64,000 bases of DNA. Source: Datisca glomerata (taxonomy: Eukaryota; Streptophyta; Magnoliopsida; Cucurbitales; Datiscaceae). Of the stretch, positions 47,001-57,500 are shown in pieces. The stretch spans positions 762,908 through 826,907 of the forward strand of contig QANY01011455.1 of NCBI GenBank assembly GCA_003255025.1, in the 5' to 3' direction. Under the pieces are notes generated by a model. It saw nothing but the letters and a program-made list of their open reading frames with translations. It was not told the origin of the DNA and searched no databases. Every line of letters starts with the position of its first letter. Position 1 is the stretch's first letter. The translations under genes were made by a program, and so were the position numbers.

Positions 47001-48706
47001 ATTATTTAAAGTCTATCTGTCAAAGTGAACAATTTTGATCTAATAACCTGACCTAACATAGTAGAATTAGATCTAACATAACATTTTCAGAATTCAACCT
47101 TAAAAGATAGAAGCTAACCTGATCGTTTTCACTCGAGCAAGATGCTCTTGAGTCATGATCCATGGAGAGTTTGTCAATATTACTCACAAATGAGTTCTGT
47201 TTAAACATCAACGTAAAAAAACCCCAAGATGATCGAGATTAGATAGCGACAAAGCTAAATAGCGATTTTATTTACATCTTAAACACTGCGAACGAAGATT
47301 CAAATATTCTTGCCTTTAATTTACTCACAAGAGATTATTGAGAAAAAATCATGAACATATATAAAGGTGATCACTAGTAAAAAATGATCTATAGTATTTT
47401 CAGAAGACTGATTCTAAGCACAATATACCACATGGTCAAGATCTTACTATTCAAAAGTTCTAGAAAACGCCACAAGAGTTAGACCGGCTAATCCATATTA
47501 GCAAGAATTTGTGAAGCATTAGATAGTCAATGCATGATTAATTATATATAAAAGTCAAAAGGAGGCTTCCCTTTTCTTAATTTCATACAAGCTGATATAT
47601 TTCAAAAACCCATTATTTTCATCTATTACCTGACAGAAAAACCATCCTTGGATGTTGATTGATATATGGTAATATGGAAATGATATATACTTCCTTCATT
47701 ATATCTCTCACGGAACTGTGTTAAATGGTTATTATTCCTTTATTAATAAATGTCACTCCAATGTTATTCCTAGTTAATTTTTGTTTACCAACTTAATTAA
47801 GGTTGATAAATGTAATTAATTATAGTTACATGTGATATTTCAGGAAAAGATAATCGAGGCCAACTATACATTCGCTAGTGGCTAATTATATAATACTATA
47901 TGCAACAAGTCTTTGTTCTTTCTTATGGTTTATATTAGAGAGTTAGTGATAATAGATTCATAAATTACTTAAGAAATTTTTTTAAAAAGAGGTTTATGAT
48001 TTATGTACTGGTAAATTAACAGTAGATCAGATGGACACGAGTTAAAGTCTAAACCTGCTTGCTGCGGCTATTTACGTCCTGATTAGGGGAGCCTGGCTTG
48101 ATGTTATTATTATCTTGGTTCTGCTTTCTATTTCCAATCTGCACAGCGGCAAGTGTATTTTAAAACTATCTTTAAAGCCATTGAATGAAAGAAAAAAAGA
48201 CATTTCTTTGAGATAAGTGCTAATTGTATTTTACAAGATAATAGGAATTGAACTTCAAAAAAATCAGCCAGTAAATTAGATATAGAAACTTTAAATATCT
48301 CCATCATTGCTATACAGAAAGAGTTCATGTCAATGAAAACTCCTCCCAATAATTGTAATATAACAATAAAAGACTAAAAAAACATTATAAAAATATCAAG
48401 AGTAATCATCTTTAGCCTCTCACTAGACAAAAAATCTTGATGGTGTATGAGAAGCAATTGGATATCTAAACCTCTTGAATGCTTTTCAAAGAGAATATGA
48501 CAAACTAAAAGGAAATAAAAGACAGGAAAATAAAATTGAAATAGATGTTGATCAAAACCAATAAAACAAAATAACAAAGGAAAAAAGACACACCCGAACA
48601 AGAAAAAAGATAAAAGAAAAAAAAGCTTCACCTTGATAAGAACATCATCTCTGAAGCCTTCTTCTTCATCACCACAACCTGATTTCTCCCTCTTCATCTC
48701 TTCCAT
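44094..48706 (-). CDS. WRKY transcription factor, group IIb (WRKY72/61-like), 6 exons, 602 aa
   Basis: Exons 48706-48632, 48138-48055, 47196-47119, 46750-46205, 46070-45957 and 45005-44094 are all phase 0 with GT-AG borders: 25, 28, 26, 182, 38 and 303 codons. The protein has a leucine-zipper-like coiled coil at about 80-125 ([20 protein letters not shown]), a DFISLSLGR motif resembling an EAR repressor motif, a basic stretch PPKKARV (likely nuclear signal), and one WRKY domain: WRKYGQK with zinc ligands C-X5-C (CTGAPSC) and HNH. The intron between KQ and VQRC is the VQR intron of groups IIa/IIb; the zipper and long Ser/Thr/Asn-rich C-terminus point to IIb, close to WRKY72/61. Expected role: binding W-box DNA in the nucleus, usually in defence or stress. 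No damage is visible. Confidence 0.93.
45121..45375. repeat. Diverged tandem duplication in the WRKY VQR intron
   Basis: Two copies share (c)attaatrtgttaga, aaaaaagaaaaa, tctctcc.tacarc.aaccagttgtgaaaa-like words, about 125-140 bases apart. Confidence 0.5.
45480..45800. other. GC-richer foreign-looking block in the WRKY VQR intron
   Basis: Words such as aagctttcttttggtggatg, gggctagggaacgaagtgac and tctagcccgggaaaagggat differ sharply in composition from the AT-rich intron around them. Organelle DNA or an old transposon piece are both possible. Confidence 0.35.
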
Positions 48707-48708
48707 TT

Positions 48709-48710
<2 letters not shown>

Positions 48711-48764
<54 letters not shown>
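48711..48764 (-). repeat. (GA)n microsatellite in the WRKY 5' leader
   Basis: A CT run on plus (GA on the gene strand) lies just upstream of the ATG at 48706, between it and the TATA box. GA/CT repeats in 5' leaders are common in plant genes and bind BPC/GAGA-type factors; here that is only a suggestion. Confidence 0.8.
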
Positions 48765-48766
<2 letters not shown>

Positions 48767-48821
48767 AACGTTTCTTGCAGTGGCTTATGATCTCAACCAA
48801 TTGGTTACTTCTCTCCTTAGT

Positions 48822-48834
48822 CCTATATAATAAA
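48822..48834 (-). promoter_or_regulatory. TATA box of the WRKY gene
   Basis: Minus-strand ttattatataggact, 116-128 bases upstream of the ATG, well placed to start transcription near 48795 ahead of the GA repeat. Confidence 0.55.
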
Positions 48835-48847
48835 CAGCGTGCAGTAT

Positions 48848-49369
48848 TTGACCCATTTTAATTACACCTAAAAACAATTCAACACTCTTTGTTCTTTCCT
48901 CCCATCTCCACCATCCATACTCACACAAAATGTCAAACACAGACCAATCCAATCCCTATTTTCTCCCTAAAGAAATAACACTATGGAACTTCAACTTTTA
49001 TAATGTTAAATTAATTAATATTCATTGATCATTTCTCTTTCTTTCCTTTTTCTTATTATTTTTGTTACCAGAATTCAACTTCAACGTTTCAGATAATTTT
49101 GTCTTAGAGAGAGAAAAGATGTGCAGGAGAGATAGAGAGAGAGGTTCAAGCCGCAATGGTCGGACCCAACGTAATTATACTGTAATGAGGGATCGTTGAA
49201 GATTCGTACAAATAGCAAAAGTCACATTGGCATTGGTTAAAGGTCAAACCTTTAGCCACTACTGTGCTACAATTGGTGACCGGAGTTTCATCTCAAATCT
49301 TTACAAGATTTTTCTTCAAGTCAAACTTTGAGTGAAAGAACGGCCTCTCATTGGATCATTTATTTGACC
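48848..49369. promoter_or_regulatory. W-box cluster upstream of the WRKY gene
   Basis: TTGACC/T elements on either strand lie at 48848-48853, 49242-49247, 49319-49324 and 49364-49369. WRKY factors bind these, and WRKY promoters often carry them, suggesting auto- or cross-regulation. Confidence 0.45.
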
Positions 49370-50100
49370 TGTTTTCTAACGTGTTAAATGCTTATTCCTA
49401 ATGTATCCCAAAATTTACACTCCCTTAACCGGATTAAGGTCCTCAGATCCTCTCCTATTCGTCTTGGATCTAGAAGCCTAGATCAATGAAAAGTTAATAT
49501 CGATTAATATTAATCATGCATGAATACTAACTGTGTGTACGAGATTAGTTAAAGTTTTTATTAGTTAAAGTTTGGTTGTTGATGCTATTGCAAAATTTAG
49601 CAAGTGAGAGGTGAATTAAAGATAATTTTAGTTAAAATATGGAGAAATGAAGATGATGAAATGCTTCTCACTTAGTCACTCAACCATCACATCAAAAGGA
49701 AAGTACATATTTAAAGGGAAGACTAAGTTAGATTACAAGTAACTAATTCATCATTAAGTAGCTAGCTAAGAAGAAGTAATTGCAAGAATTTGGTTACAAT
49801 CCATCACATGCTAGAAGTCATTCCCTCTTTCTTAGGTGTCCTCTTAGACGGCGATGGAGGACATTCCTTGTAACTATTTTTGTCCTCTAGTGACCAACCA
49901 GTGGATATACCTCCCATGGCCATGGTGGCACCTTCTCTAAGCGATAGATGAGTAACAATAAGATTAAGGAAGATCATTGGCTAATAGAAAGTGATGTTAA
50001 CCTCTTTGACATTGTTTTGGGTAGCGCGATCTTACATGGATTTAACATAACATTCGTGAGTGATGGCATGATATCTAAGGCCAATGACATGTTCGGGCAG
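49370..50100. other. No gene seen
   Basis: AT-rich intergenic DNA between the WRKY promoter and a Copia fragment. No supported feature. Confidence 0.5.
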
Positions 50101-50105
50101 TATCT

Positions 50106-50651
50106 TCACATGATGGACGAAGCTTTAGACTTGCTCAATTCATTGTTAGAGTGTTGATCTCTGAGATGCATAATTTTTTGTCCAGTGTATACCCTCCTTA
50201 AGCTCATGGTGGGTAAGCCCGCTGTTAGCTTGTCTTTCAGATAGGAGAACTGAGGTCCTGAGAGAGATTTAGTGATGATGTCAACCACATGGTCAGTACA
50301 ATGATCATTTTATATTTCAAGAGTTATGGATAGAACCTTGTTCGTCATAAAGTACACATCAATTTAAATGTATTTTGATTTAGCATGGGAGACAAGTTTA
50401 GAGGCCAAGGAGGCAGCTCCTTCATTGACACACCATTTGACTGAAGGTGAAGATATATTTATGCTTAGCTCACCCAAAAGAGATGATAGGCAAGCTAGTT
50501 CTGCAGCTGTATAAGCAAGGGCCCTATACTCGCTTTTTATGTTTGATATGGAAACTACATGTCGTCCCTTGGAGGGCCAAGAGATAAGTGACATGCAAAA
50601 GTAGATGGCATAGCCACAGGTCACTACTAAAATTTTGGTCTTAGATGTCAC
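50106..50651 (-). pseudogene. Copia pol RNase H fragment
   Basis: Minus strand: GYAIYFCMSLISWPSKGRHV, then SISNIKSEYRALAYTAAELA and SVKWCVNEGAASLASKLVSH (50651-50364), then after a break VDIITKSLSGPQFSYLKDKL (50288-50106). This is the C-terminal RNase H of Copia pol (usual SGYCVYLG..LISWSSKKQ, EYRALA, DIFTKGL). RT and integrase are absent; the left neighbour sequence starts a different block at about 50622. Confidence 0.85.
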
Positions 50652-52430
50652 CCACTACAATGACAGCTATGTAAATTATGTCAAATGAAAAGAGGCGGTG
50701 ATGGATGATTTTTAACTTTTTAAGATAAGATGACAATTATTTAATAAGCTGTCATCGATCATTTACCTATTATGACAGTGATTTGCTTATAGACATCTTT
50801 TTTGGTCGGTCAAAGAAAGAGGCGCTATAGATTTTTTTATTGACATATTACTTATAAATTTTCTCTATTTATAAAAATGCCATGTCTTTTAACCCCATTC
50901 CTTAATCTTAAATCATTTTCTTCATTTCAGATAAGAGGAAGAGGATAGCGGCTCCTTGGAGATTAAGGTTTCTCTCTCCCTCTTTCTTTCACGTTTTCGA
51001 TCTGGAAAATATAGTCTCGCATTTTTCAGATCTAGAAGATATAGTCTCTCTCTTTGTTTCAACTAAGAAGCCTAAGTCGTGCAACGAAGAAGAAGGTCAT
51101 CGTCTTAAAGCCAGATGGATAAATCAAAACCGTGACAATGGGGTATCAAGCCAGACGGGGAAATTAAAACCACGACCCTGAGGTAACTAGCCTCTACCTA
51201 TGAACGTGAAGGGAAGAGTCTCGATCGTTCCCCAGCCTCTTAATCATCAACTCGTCGTCGCCAGAAGAAGCTCATGGTCACCATAATCTCCATCTCTCTC
51301 TGTAATCCTTTCCAGGTACATTTAGGGTTTCCCTTGAAGCCTTTCCCTTTGTTTTTAATTTATGGTTTAGGGTTTTGATTTACGAACCTTGAGCTTCGGT
51401 ACATGAAGTAACCTTGTGTGTCCTTGCAGAAAAGGTGTTTATTTGTCGGCTATGCCCTTGTTAGAAGTCTCTGTCTTCGTTAATTGTTATGTATTGCAGC
51501 TTCTCTCTTAATGTTGTGAGCTTATTTTGACTTAATATTTAGGTCGGTCTTCCTGGTTTTGATTAATTCCATCTACTCTAAGTGTCATTGGTAATGAGAT
51601 TATAACTTACCATTCACCTCATGAAGATTCAGTTTTTTTTTCAGTTTTGCTTACATCTACATATGTTGAAAGAATCGCATTTTACAGATATTGAAAGATT
51701 TATTGCTATGGGTAAAGCATGATCTAAGTCCTTGGGGTCCACTCATTTTGTAAGTCATCTAATAGCCAAAAATTGACAGAAGTTCATCTTTTTTTTTATT
51801 AAAAGTGCATATTGCTTCTATATTTTTTGGAGCTCGGTTTGGATTTCTTAACAACCGAGCCTCTCCTTGTAGTTATCTCTTTATGTGTATGTATATATAT
51901 ATAGTTTCTTATAGAAAAATGCATATTGCATATGTTTACCCCTTGGCTAGTTTAATTGGTTCATGAACTCACTACATAAATGGAGGTCTTCTTTTAGCTC
52001 AAATTTCCAAGGCCACCTCCCCTAGTATGTCCCTAGAGCATTCGGACTGAGGGGCCTACATGATCCTTTTGGAATTCAAAGAGATTTGGATGCTTCGAGT
52101 TATCAGTGAAAGGAAAAAAAGAATAATTTCCTTAGAACCTAATATCTACAGAGAAAAAAATGTATGGAACTATCCATTGATGGCATGCCATCTCTTTTAT
52201 TCCATGATGAAAAGAGTGTTTTCTTTCTTTCTTTTCTGTAATTAATACTAGCTCTATTGATGTTGCTAAGTTTACATAATTTTGTTGCAGTAGAATAAAG
52301 TATTCCCTTTGGTTATCTGGATATTCCTTTCTGCTCGCACCTAGGATCGCTCTAAGTTTTAACTAAATACTTATAATACGTTGCTCTGAATATGTAGGGT
52401 TGTTGCATATATTCCTCTAATTTTGGGGTT
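50622..52430. other. Unassigned block with small tandem repeats, possible CACTA start
   Basis: It begins cactactaaaattttgg, a possible CACTA-type end, followed by repeated gatgacaa/tatgacagt words as in subterminal regions. Further in are two small tandem repeats: tctggaaaatatagtctc / tctagaagatatagtctc (about 51000-51050) and aagccaga.gg..aaat.aaaacc (about 51108 and 51148). Next is a stretch resembling a plant 5' leader with a donor-like caggtacatttagg at 51315. No coding domain recognised. Confidence 0.35.
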
Positions 52431-52795
52431 GTGGTTCATTAAAACTTGACTAGGCAAAACAAAGTGGGAAAAACTTAACGAAGATAATAAGTACATAAGC
52501 CAAAATGATATTAAAGGAGACCAAACATGTCCCTAGATACTAAGGAATAAATAAAAGTAGATGCATTATTCTATTAAGGATTTTAAACAACGTGAACCCC
52601 ATGTAAAGCTAGCTTGTCAGCCATGCAGTTCACCCTCCTTAAAGATATGTGTGATAGGGATCTCCACGGAGGACACGCGATGTAGTCAAATAAACCAAGA
52701 CGAGTAAAGCCTTCAAGGGACTGCTACAAATCTAGTGTTAGCTAGATGAACAACAAAGCTCGAGTCCATTTCAATTCAAAGATTTCATCATCATT
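52431..52795 (-). pseudogene. LINE RNase H fragment
   Basis: On the minus strand the part at 52690-52590 reads IPITHIFKEGELHG, then after a stop QASFTWG, which fits the RNase H end of L1-type LINEs (ITHIFKEGNxxADKLA). Upstream words match the same domain loosely (DSSFVVHLAN). Stops and shifts throughout. Confidence 0.6.
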
Positions 52796-55070
52796 TTTCC
52801 TGTGGTAAATTATTGTTTATAAAATCTAAATGAAGGGTACAAGAAAAACGTCTTGGTGAATTATTTTGATATAACTATTTCTTAAAACAATATGATCTAA
52901 TGTAAATAATATGTTTTCCGATCACAGAATAAAAGTACAACAAATTAGTTAAAAAAATCTTCTCTCTTAAAGAAAACTTATTTCAACAATTGTTATTCAG
53001 AAATGAATCTCTTAATTCTATGTTTTTCTCGGTTTAGTGGATTAATCTCTTAGAAAATCACATAACTAAATTGTAAAAACACATTGAATATGTTTAACAT
53101 ATAGTTTAGTATAATATAAAGTACTATTTTAGTTTAGTATGAGACATGATACTCAATAGGGATCAAAACTAATAAATAGAGGTCAAGATGGACTAGATCC
53201 CAAGAAGAGGTTGACTTGGCATAGATGGGTACATGGACGCCAAGGTCTTCCACTTTCAAGTTGATTATTTGTATCTAATGCTATATATACTATATCCAAG
53301 TTTAAATGGATACAAATACTATATCCATTTTATTGATAATTTCACTAGATTTACCTATATTTGCATACTCAAACTGAAAATCTGGAGTTATTATTAACAC
53401 TTTTATCTACTTCATGAACATGGTTGAAAAACCAATTTACTCTCCCCATAAAATGTGTTCAATGAGATTGGGGTGGGGAGTACAAATCATTCACACATTT
53501 TTTAAACAATTCTTTTTAGACATTCATGCCCTGCTCACGACTAAAATGGTATAGCTAAGAGAAAATATAAGGATGTGGTGAAATTCAGCCTGACCCTACT
53601 TTGCCAAGCATCTCTCCCCCCCACTTAAGTTTTGGTGGTTTTCATTTTAAATAAGAACTTACCTTATTATTAGGCTTCCAAACCTTGTTCTCTCAAACAT
53701 TCACCTTTTCAAAAGTTGTTTCATGAGGTTCCTACTTATAAACTTCTTAACCTTTTTTAGTGTGCTTGCTATTCCTATTTTAGTCCTTATAACAAGAACA
53801 AATTGAACTTTAAATCTACCATGTGTGATTTTGCGGCTACTTGCCCACACTTAAAGGATACCTCTTCTTGCACCCTTTTGGCAAGCTGCATGTAGTCATT
53901 GATGTGTTTTTATGATCATTTCTTTACTTTCCAACACAACTTTTATTGTTTCAAAAACTAACTCTAGCCCATTTTCGTAGAAAGGTGTGGAATGATATCT
54001 GAGACTTCATATATCCTAGAAAGTAAGAGATAGATGAGAAAGAGATTATCAGTTCAACAATCTCACAATGGATAACGGATCCGAACTAAAAGATAACTAT
54101 GCCAAAAGAAAATACCATCTCATGGAAAGATAAACAAAATTAAAAAAAAACATCATACAAAGGCAAAAACTACATTCTCATGACGCAATTTACACACGAA
54201 TAATCTTTACCTAGCAATTATAAATATTTATAGTGAAAAAAGATCAGACAGAGCTATTTATTAAATAGATTATATAAAAGTGTTTTTTAAAAGTGTTTTT
54301 TTTAAGTCATAGATAGGCAAAACAAATGTCTTTCCATGACAGCTTAATGAATTCAATTTTCACGTAAAATGAAGCTTCTAAATTTAAAGAAACAAGTAAC
54401 TATAATTCAATTTAATCTACATAACTCTATCTTACATAAGGAAAAGATATATTTATGACAATGAACTAAGATTTGAATGCTCAAAATTGATCCTAACAAT
54501 GTAAAATGAATGAAGAGCTAATAACAAAGTAAAATGAACGAAGGGAATAATAACAATGTAAAATGGGCAGATATGCAATATGAGTTTTCATCATCATGGT
54601 GAAAATCTAGCAATACTACCTATATTAGTAACCACAAAAGTTATCACTCACATAATTTATCTTTGACATTATTAGAAGCCAAACAACTCTCTCAAGCCCA
54701 TTCAAAATGAAGTAACTACAAAGCAACAACAGAAATCAGCTAAGCTTGGGTTCTAATAATAGAGAATTTATGAAACAATATAAAGTTCCCTCAAAAGCCT
54801 TCTATTCCCTCAAAAGTAGAATTTAGAACTACATTCTTTTAGAAGTATGATAAAAAAAATTTATCTAGCCAATTTATTAGGTTGGTGGCCCAAACATGAA
54901 ATTAAACAATAACATTAATGTTTACCAAAAAAAACAATAACATTAAGTTTTTTGAACTTCGAACTTAAATCTATAGCATCACTAATAATGGTACATGGCA
55001 TGTTGCTCATTAAAACCCACTAGAAATAAAAAAAAAGGTTAATCTACACAAGATCTAAAAATTAGAGTTC
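52796..55070. other. Intergenic; one weak open stretch
   Basis: AT-rich. On the minus strand about 53912-53838 an open stretch reads INDYMQLAKRVQEEVSFKCG, which I do not recognise, and near 53640-53613 a purine run (aagtgggggggaga) recalls the Gypsy post-pol spacer of 38.0 kb. Nothing firm. Confidence 0.35.
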
Positions 55071-55074
55071 TCAC

Positions 55075-55161
55075 TGTCGCTTTAGGATTATGAGTTTGAA
55101 CGTAGAGAACAGCTACCAACTCCCCAAGATTATGAGGAGGGATATTGGTCGTCATGCCAAC
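55075..55161 (-). pseudogene. DNA gyrase subunit A, single captured exon
   Basis: The exon is 29 codons, phase 0, with acceptor ttgcttcag and donor gtgaga: VGMTTNIPPHNLGELVAVLY then VQTHNPKAT. The pattern GMATNIPPHNLGE is diagnostic of GyrA/type IIA topoisomerase A subunits, and the exon fits the plant organellar gyrase A. The rest of the gene is absent. It lies downstream of a VTT-family exon on the same strand. Confidence 0.8.
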
Positions 55162-55573
55162 CTGAAGCAATAACCATATATTAGGATAAAAATACATAAT
55201 GGACAATGTAGAACACCTTACAGTCATTTTGAAGAAAAATAGGGAAGAAGATCAGGAGAGAAAAAATATTAAGGAAGAAAATTAGATGGAATCACCGCAA
55301 TCCCCAAAACTAAAGAGGGACAGTTGTGGGTGATAAAGACATAAAGAGAACTAACTGTATTAAGAGAACCAAAGTTACAATCTTTAGGATAATTAACTAC
55401 TGGACATTATTTTTTCACATCTATGAAGAGTTTAATGAAGTGCTAATCTTTAGGTTTTCCCTTAAATCATTCTTACGTTGCTAAAATTTAGCTAAAAGCA
55501 ATATCTTTAGATTCACATGTAAGGAAACACAAGGTTACTTCATGTACCAACATAAATGCTTAAACAAACTTAC

Positions 55574-55690
55574 TATTCTTCCAAGAATAAATGCAGTTGT
55601 AGCACCTAGTGCAGCATCAATGGAGTCAGCAATCAATCCTAAATGCAGCCAAAATAGATACCCGCCTCCAAGTTGGAATGCGCATCAACA
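55574..55690 (-). pseudogene. VTT-domain (TVP38/TMEM64-like) captured exon
   Basis: The minus strand reads LGGGYLFWLHLGLIADSID then AALGATTAFILGRI and a donor gtaagt (exon end 55574). LGGGYLFG..G..A...GA..AFLLGR is the core of the VTT (SNARE-associated/DedA) membrane family, whose plant members are TVP38/TMEM64-like. The upstream border is unclear (an in-frame TGA near 55694). Next to the gyrase A exon, it makes a two-source exon chain. Confidence 0.7.
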
Positions 55691-56504
55691 AAAAAAGACG
55701 TACACAAATGGTAAGCTAAGGTAATTTCTCTCCAATCCAGATATTAGCTTATCAATTTGGTACAACATGCAAGTATGACATATTCTAATAACTTTCACAG
55801 AGTGTCAAATTCGACTAACATTCACATCTTTCCAGATTATTGAAGCACCATTAAATGTGTATTACATCACTGATTAAAATAGGAGAAGAAGTCATTGCTC
55901 TAAAAAATACCGTGAGTACTGAAGCTGAAAATGTCACAGAAATTTTTTAAATCAGATGTGATATGATTGGTGGCTCCACTGCCCATATGTTAGGATTGCG
56001 CCCTTAAAAGCATTAAAATTTATTATTTTTATGGAGAGACATTTGATTCTGATTGCTAATAAATGATTCATTCTTATATTATATGAATTACATTTTTGTA
56101 AAAATGTATTTAACCTTGTGTTCTTTGTGACGTGAAACACTTATTGTTCCAAGTCTAGTTAAGTTAAGCTCTTTATTAAGATTATAGTTCATTATTAACT
56201 CCATTATATAGAGTGACTTACCTTGATTATTAGGAAGAGTATCAAGTTAATGTGCTAGTGCATTTAGAATGCATTCAATGGATTAATGAGTTTTATTTTC
56301 AGTAAAAGTATTATCTTAAGAAAATCATAGCCTTTTGCTATTATATTATGAGTGCTATTAATCTTGAGAGAGTTATTAACTCATATTTAACGATTCAATC
56401 ATTTTTATCTACTATGATTGTGATTATATTAGTGAGTATACCTATAGGTTGGACGATTGAGTTGTTGCATATTGAGGATGCATAGATTCTCAATAGTTGA
56501 GTTT

Positions 56505-56912
56505 ACAAAATTGACAGGTGGGTCAGCATCTGCAACGTGACAGAGCTCTTTGGTGGGAATAAGAAACGGTAAAAACATGAGCACAAATGTATGACCTACA
56601 TAAGGGAAACAAAATTGTGCCTTAACGACCAGCCGTAGATTTTAGTTCAACAGTAAACGCTTGATCCTACAATTAGCATCACAACCTGGTGATCAGGGAT
56701 TCAACTCTCAAGAAATGCATTGTGTTTGGGGGGAAGGTAATGAAGGAGGATCATTGCAGGTGGGCTAATATCTTTCCGCGTGGCTGAGGCCTGGTAGGGC
56801 CAAGTCACAATGAAAACATGAGCACATGTGTATGAACTAAATAAGAGAAATAAAATTACACTATAACTACCAACTATAGTTTTTATTTCAATGGTAAATG
56901 CTTGATCCCACA
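56505..56912 (+). mobile_element. SINE-like (tRNA-derived) insertion in the solo LTR, partly duplicated
   Basis: The segment interrupts the LTR relative to its relative at 39028. It has a pol III A box match tagttcaacag (56643-56653) and a B box-like ggattcaactc (56697-56707). The part around the A box (aaaacatgagcac..atgta, cttgatcc) recurs at about 56813-56905. Confidence 0.5.
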
Positions 56913-57204
56913 CATAGACACTATTAAGTAAGTGACATAATACATCTTAATAGAATTCAATTATGTGATTATAGTAAAATAAACACTTAATATCTCTAAT
57001 GAACTATAATAAAATTGATAATGTACTTGAGACGTCAAGTATGAAGATCATCATAGTTGATCAATAGAATGAAATTTAGAACTTAAGAAACAAGAGGTGT
57101 ATATATTAATTGAATAATATTTTATCTAATCATACACGATGCTATATTATGGAAGAGTAATACAGAATGATAGATCGAGGATAATTATATCGAATAATAT
57201 GACA

Positions 57205-57335
57205 AAGAAGTAGAGTTCAATTGCAATTTTACACCGCTTGTTCAAATGCAAAGAAGTGGAGTTCAATTGCAATTTTACACCGCTTGTTCAAATGCAAAGA
57301 AGTGGAGTTCAATTGCAATTTTACACGCTTACGTC
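57205..57335 (+). repeat. 46-bp tandem repeat, three copies, in the solo LTR
   Basis: gagttcaattgcaattttac occurs at 57213, 57259 and 57305, followed each time by accgcttgttcaaatgcaaa (the last copy cut short). The related LTR at 39028 has a single copy. Confidence 0.85.
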
Positions 57336-57500
57336 AAGAAAATTGTGCGCAAATATCAAGGATCAAATCATGATAAAATAATCTGATTTTCGGGATTCAC
57401 GCATCAAAGGTGAAATTTTTATGTTCGTTGTAACATAGATTAGATTGTTTGATAAATAAATTTTAAGATTGTGACAGTTTTCTACTATGCCAATCCCATA

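Larger units (their letters stand above)
55988..57495 (+). mobile_element. Solo Copia LTR with 5-bp target duplication
   Basis: It starts tgttaggattgcgccctta, parallel to the LTR at 39028, and matches it in many words down to the end (gacagttttct..tatgccaatc). ccata stands directly before (55983-55987) and after (57496-57500). No pol or primer site adjoins it, so it is best read as a solo LTR left by recombination. The exact end is uncertain by a few bases. Confidence 0.65.

Noticed and set aside
48633..48830. Plus-strand frame rich in Ser-Leu repeats
   Set aside because: Antisense of WRKY exon 1 and translation of the CT repeat.
49948..50157. 69-codon plus-strand frame
   Set aside because: Partly antisense to the Copia RNase H remnant; no motif.
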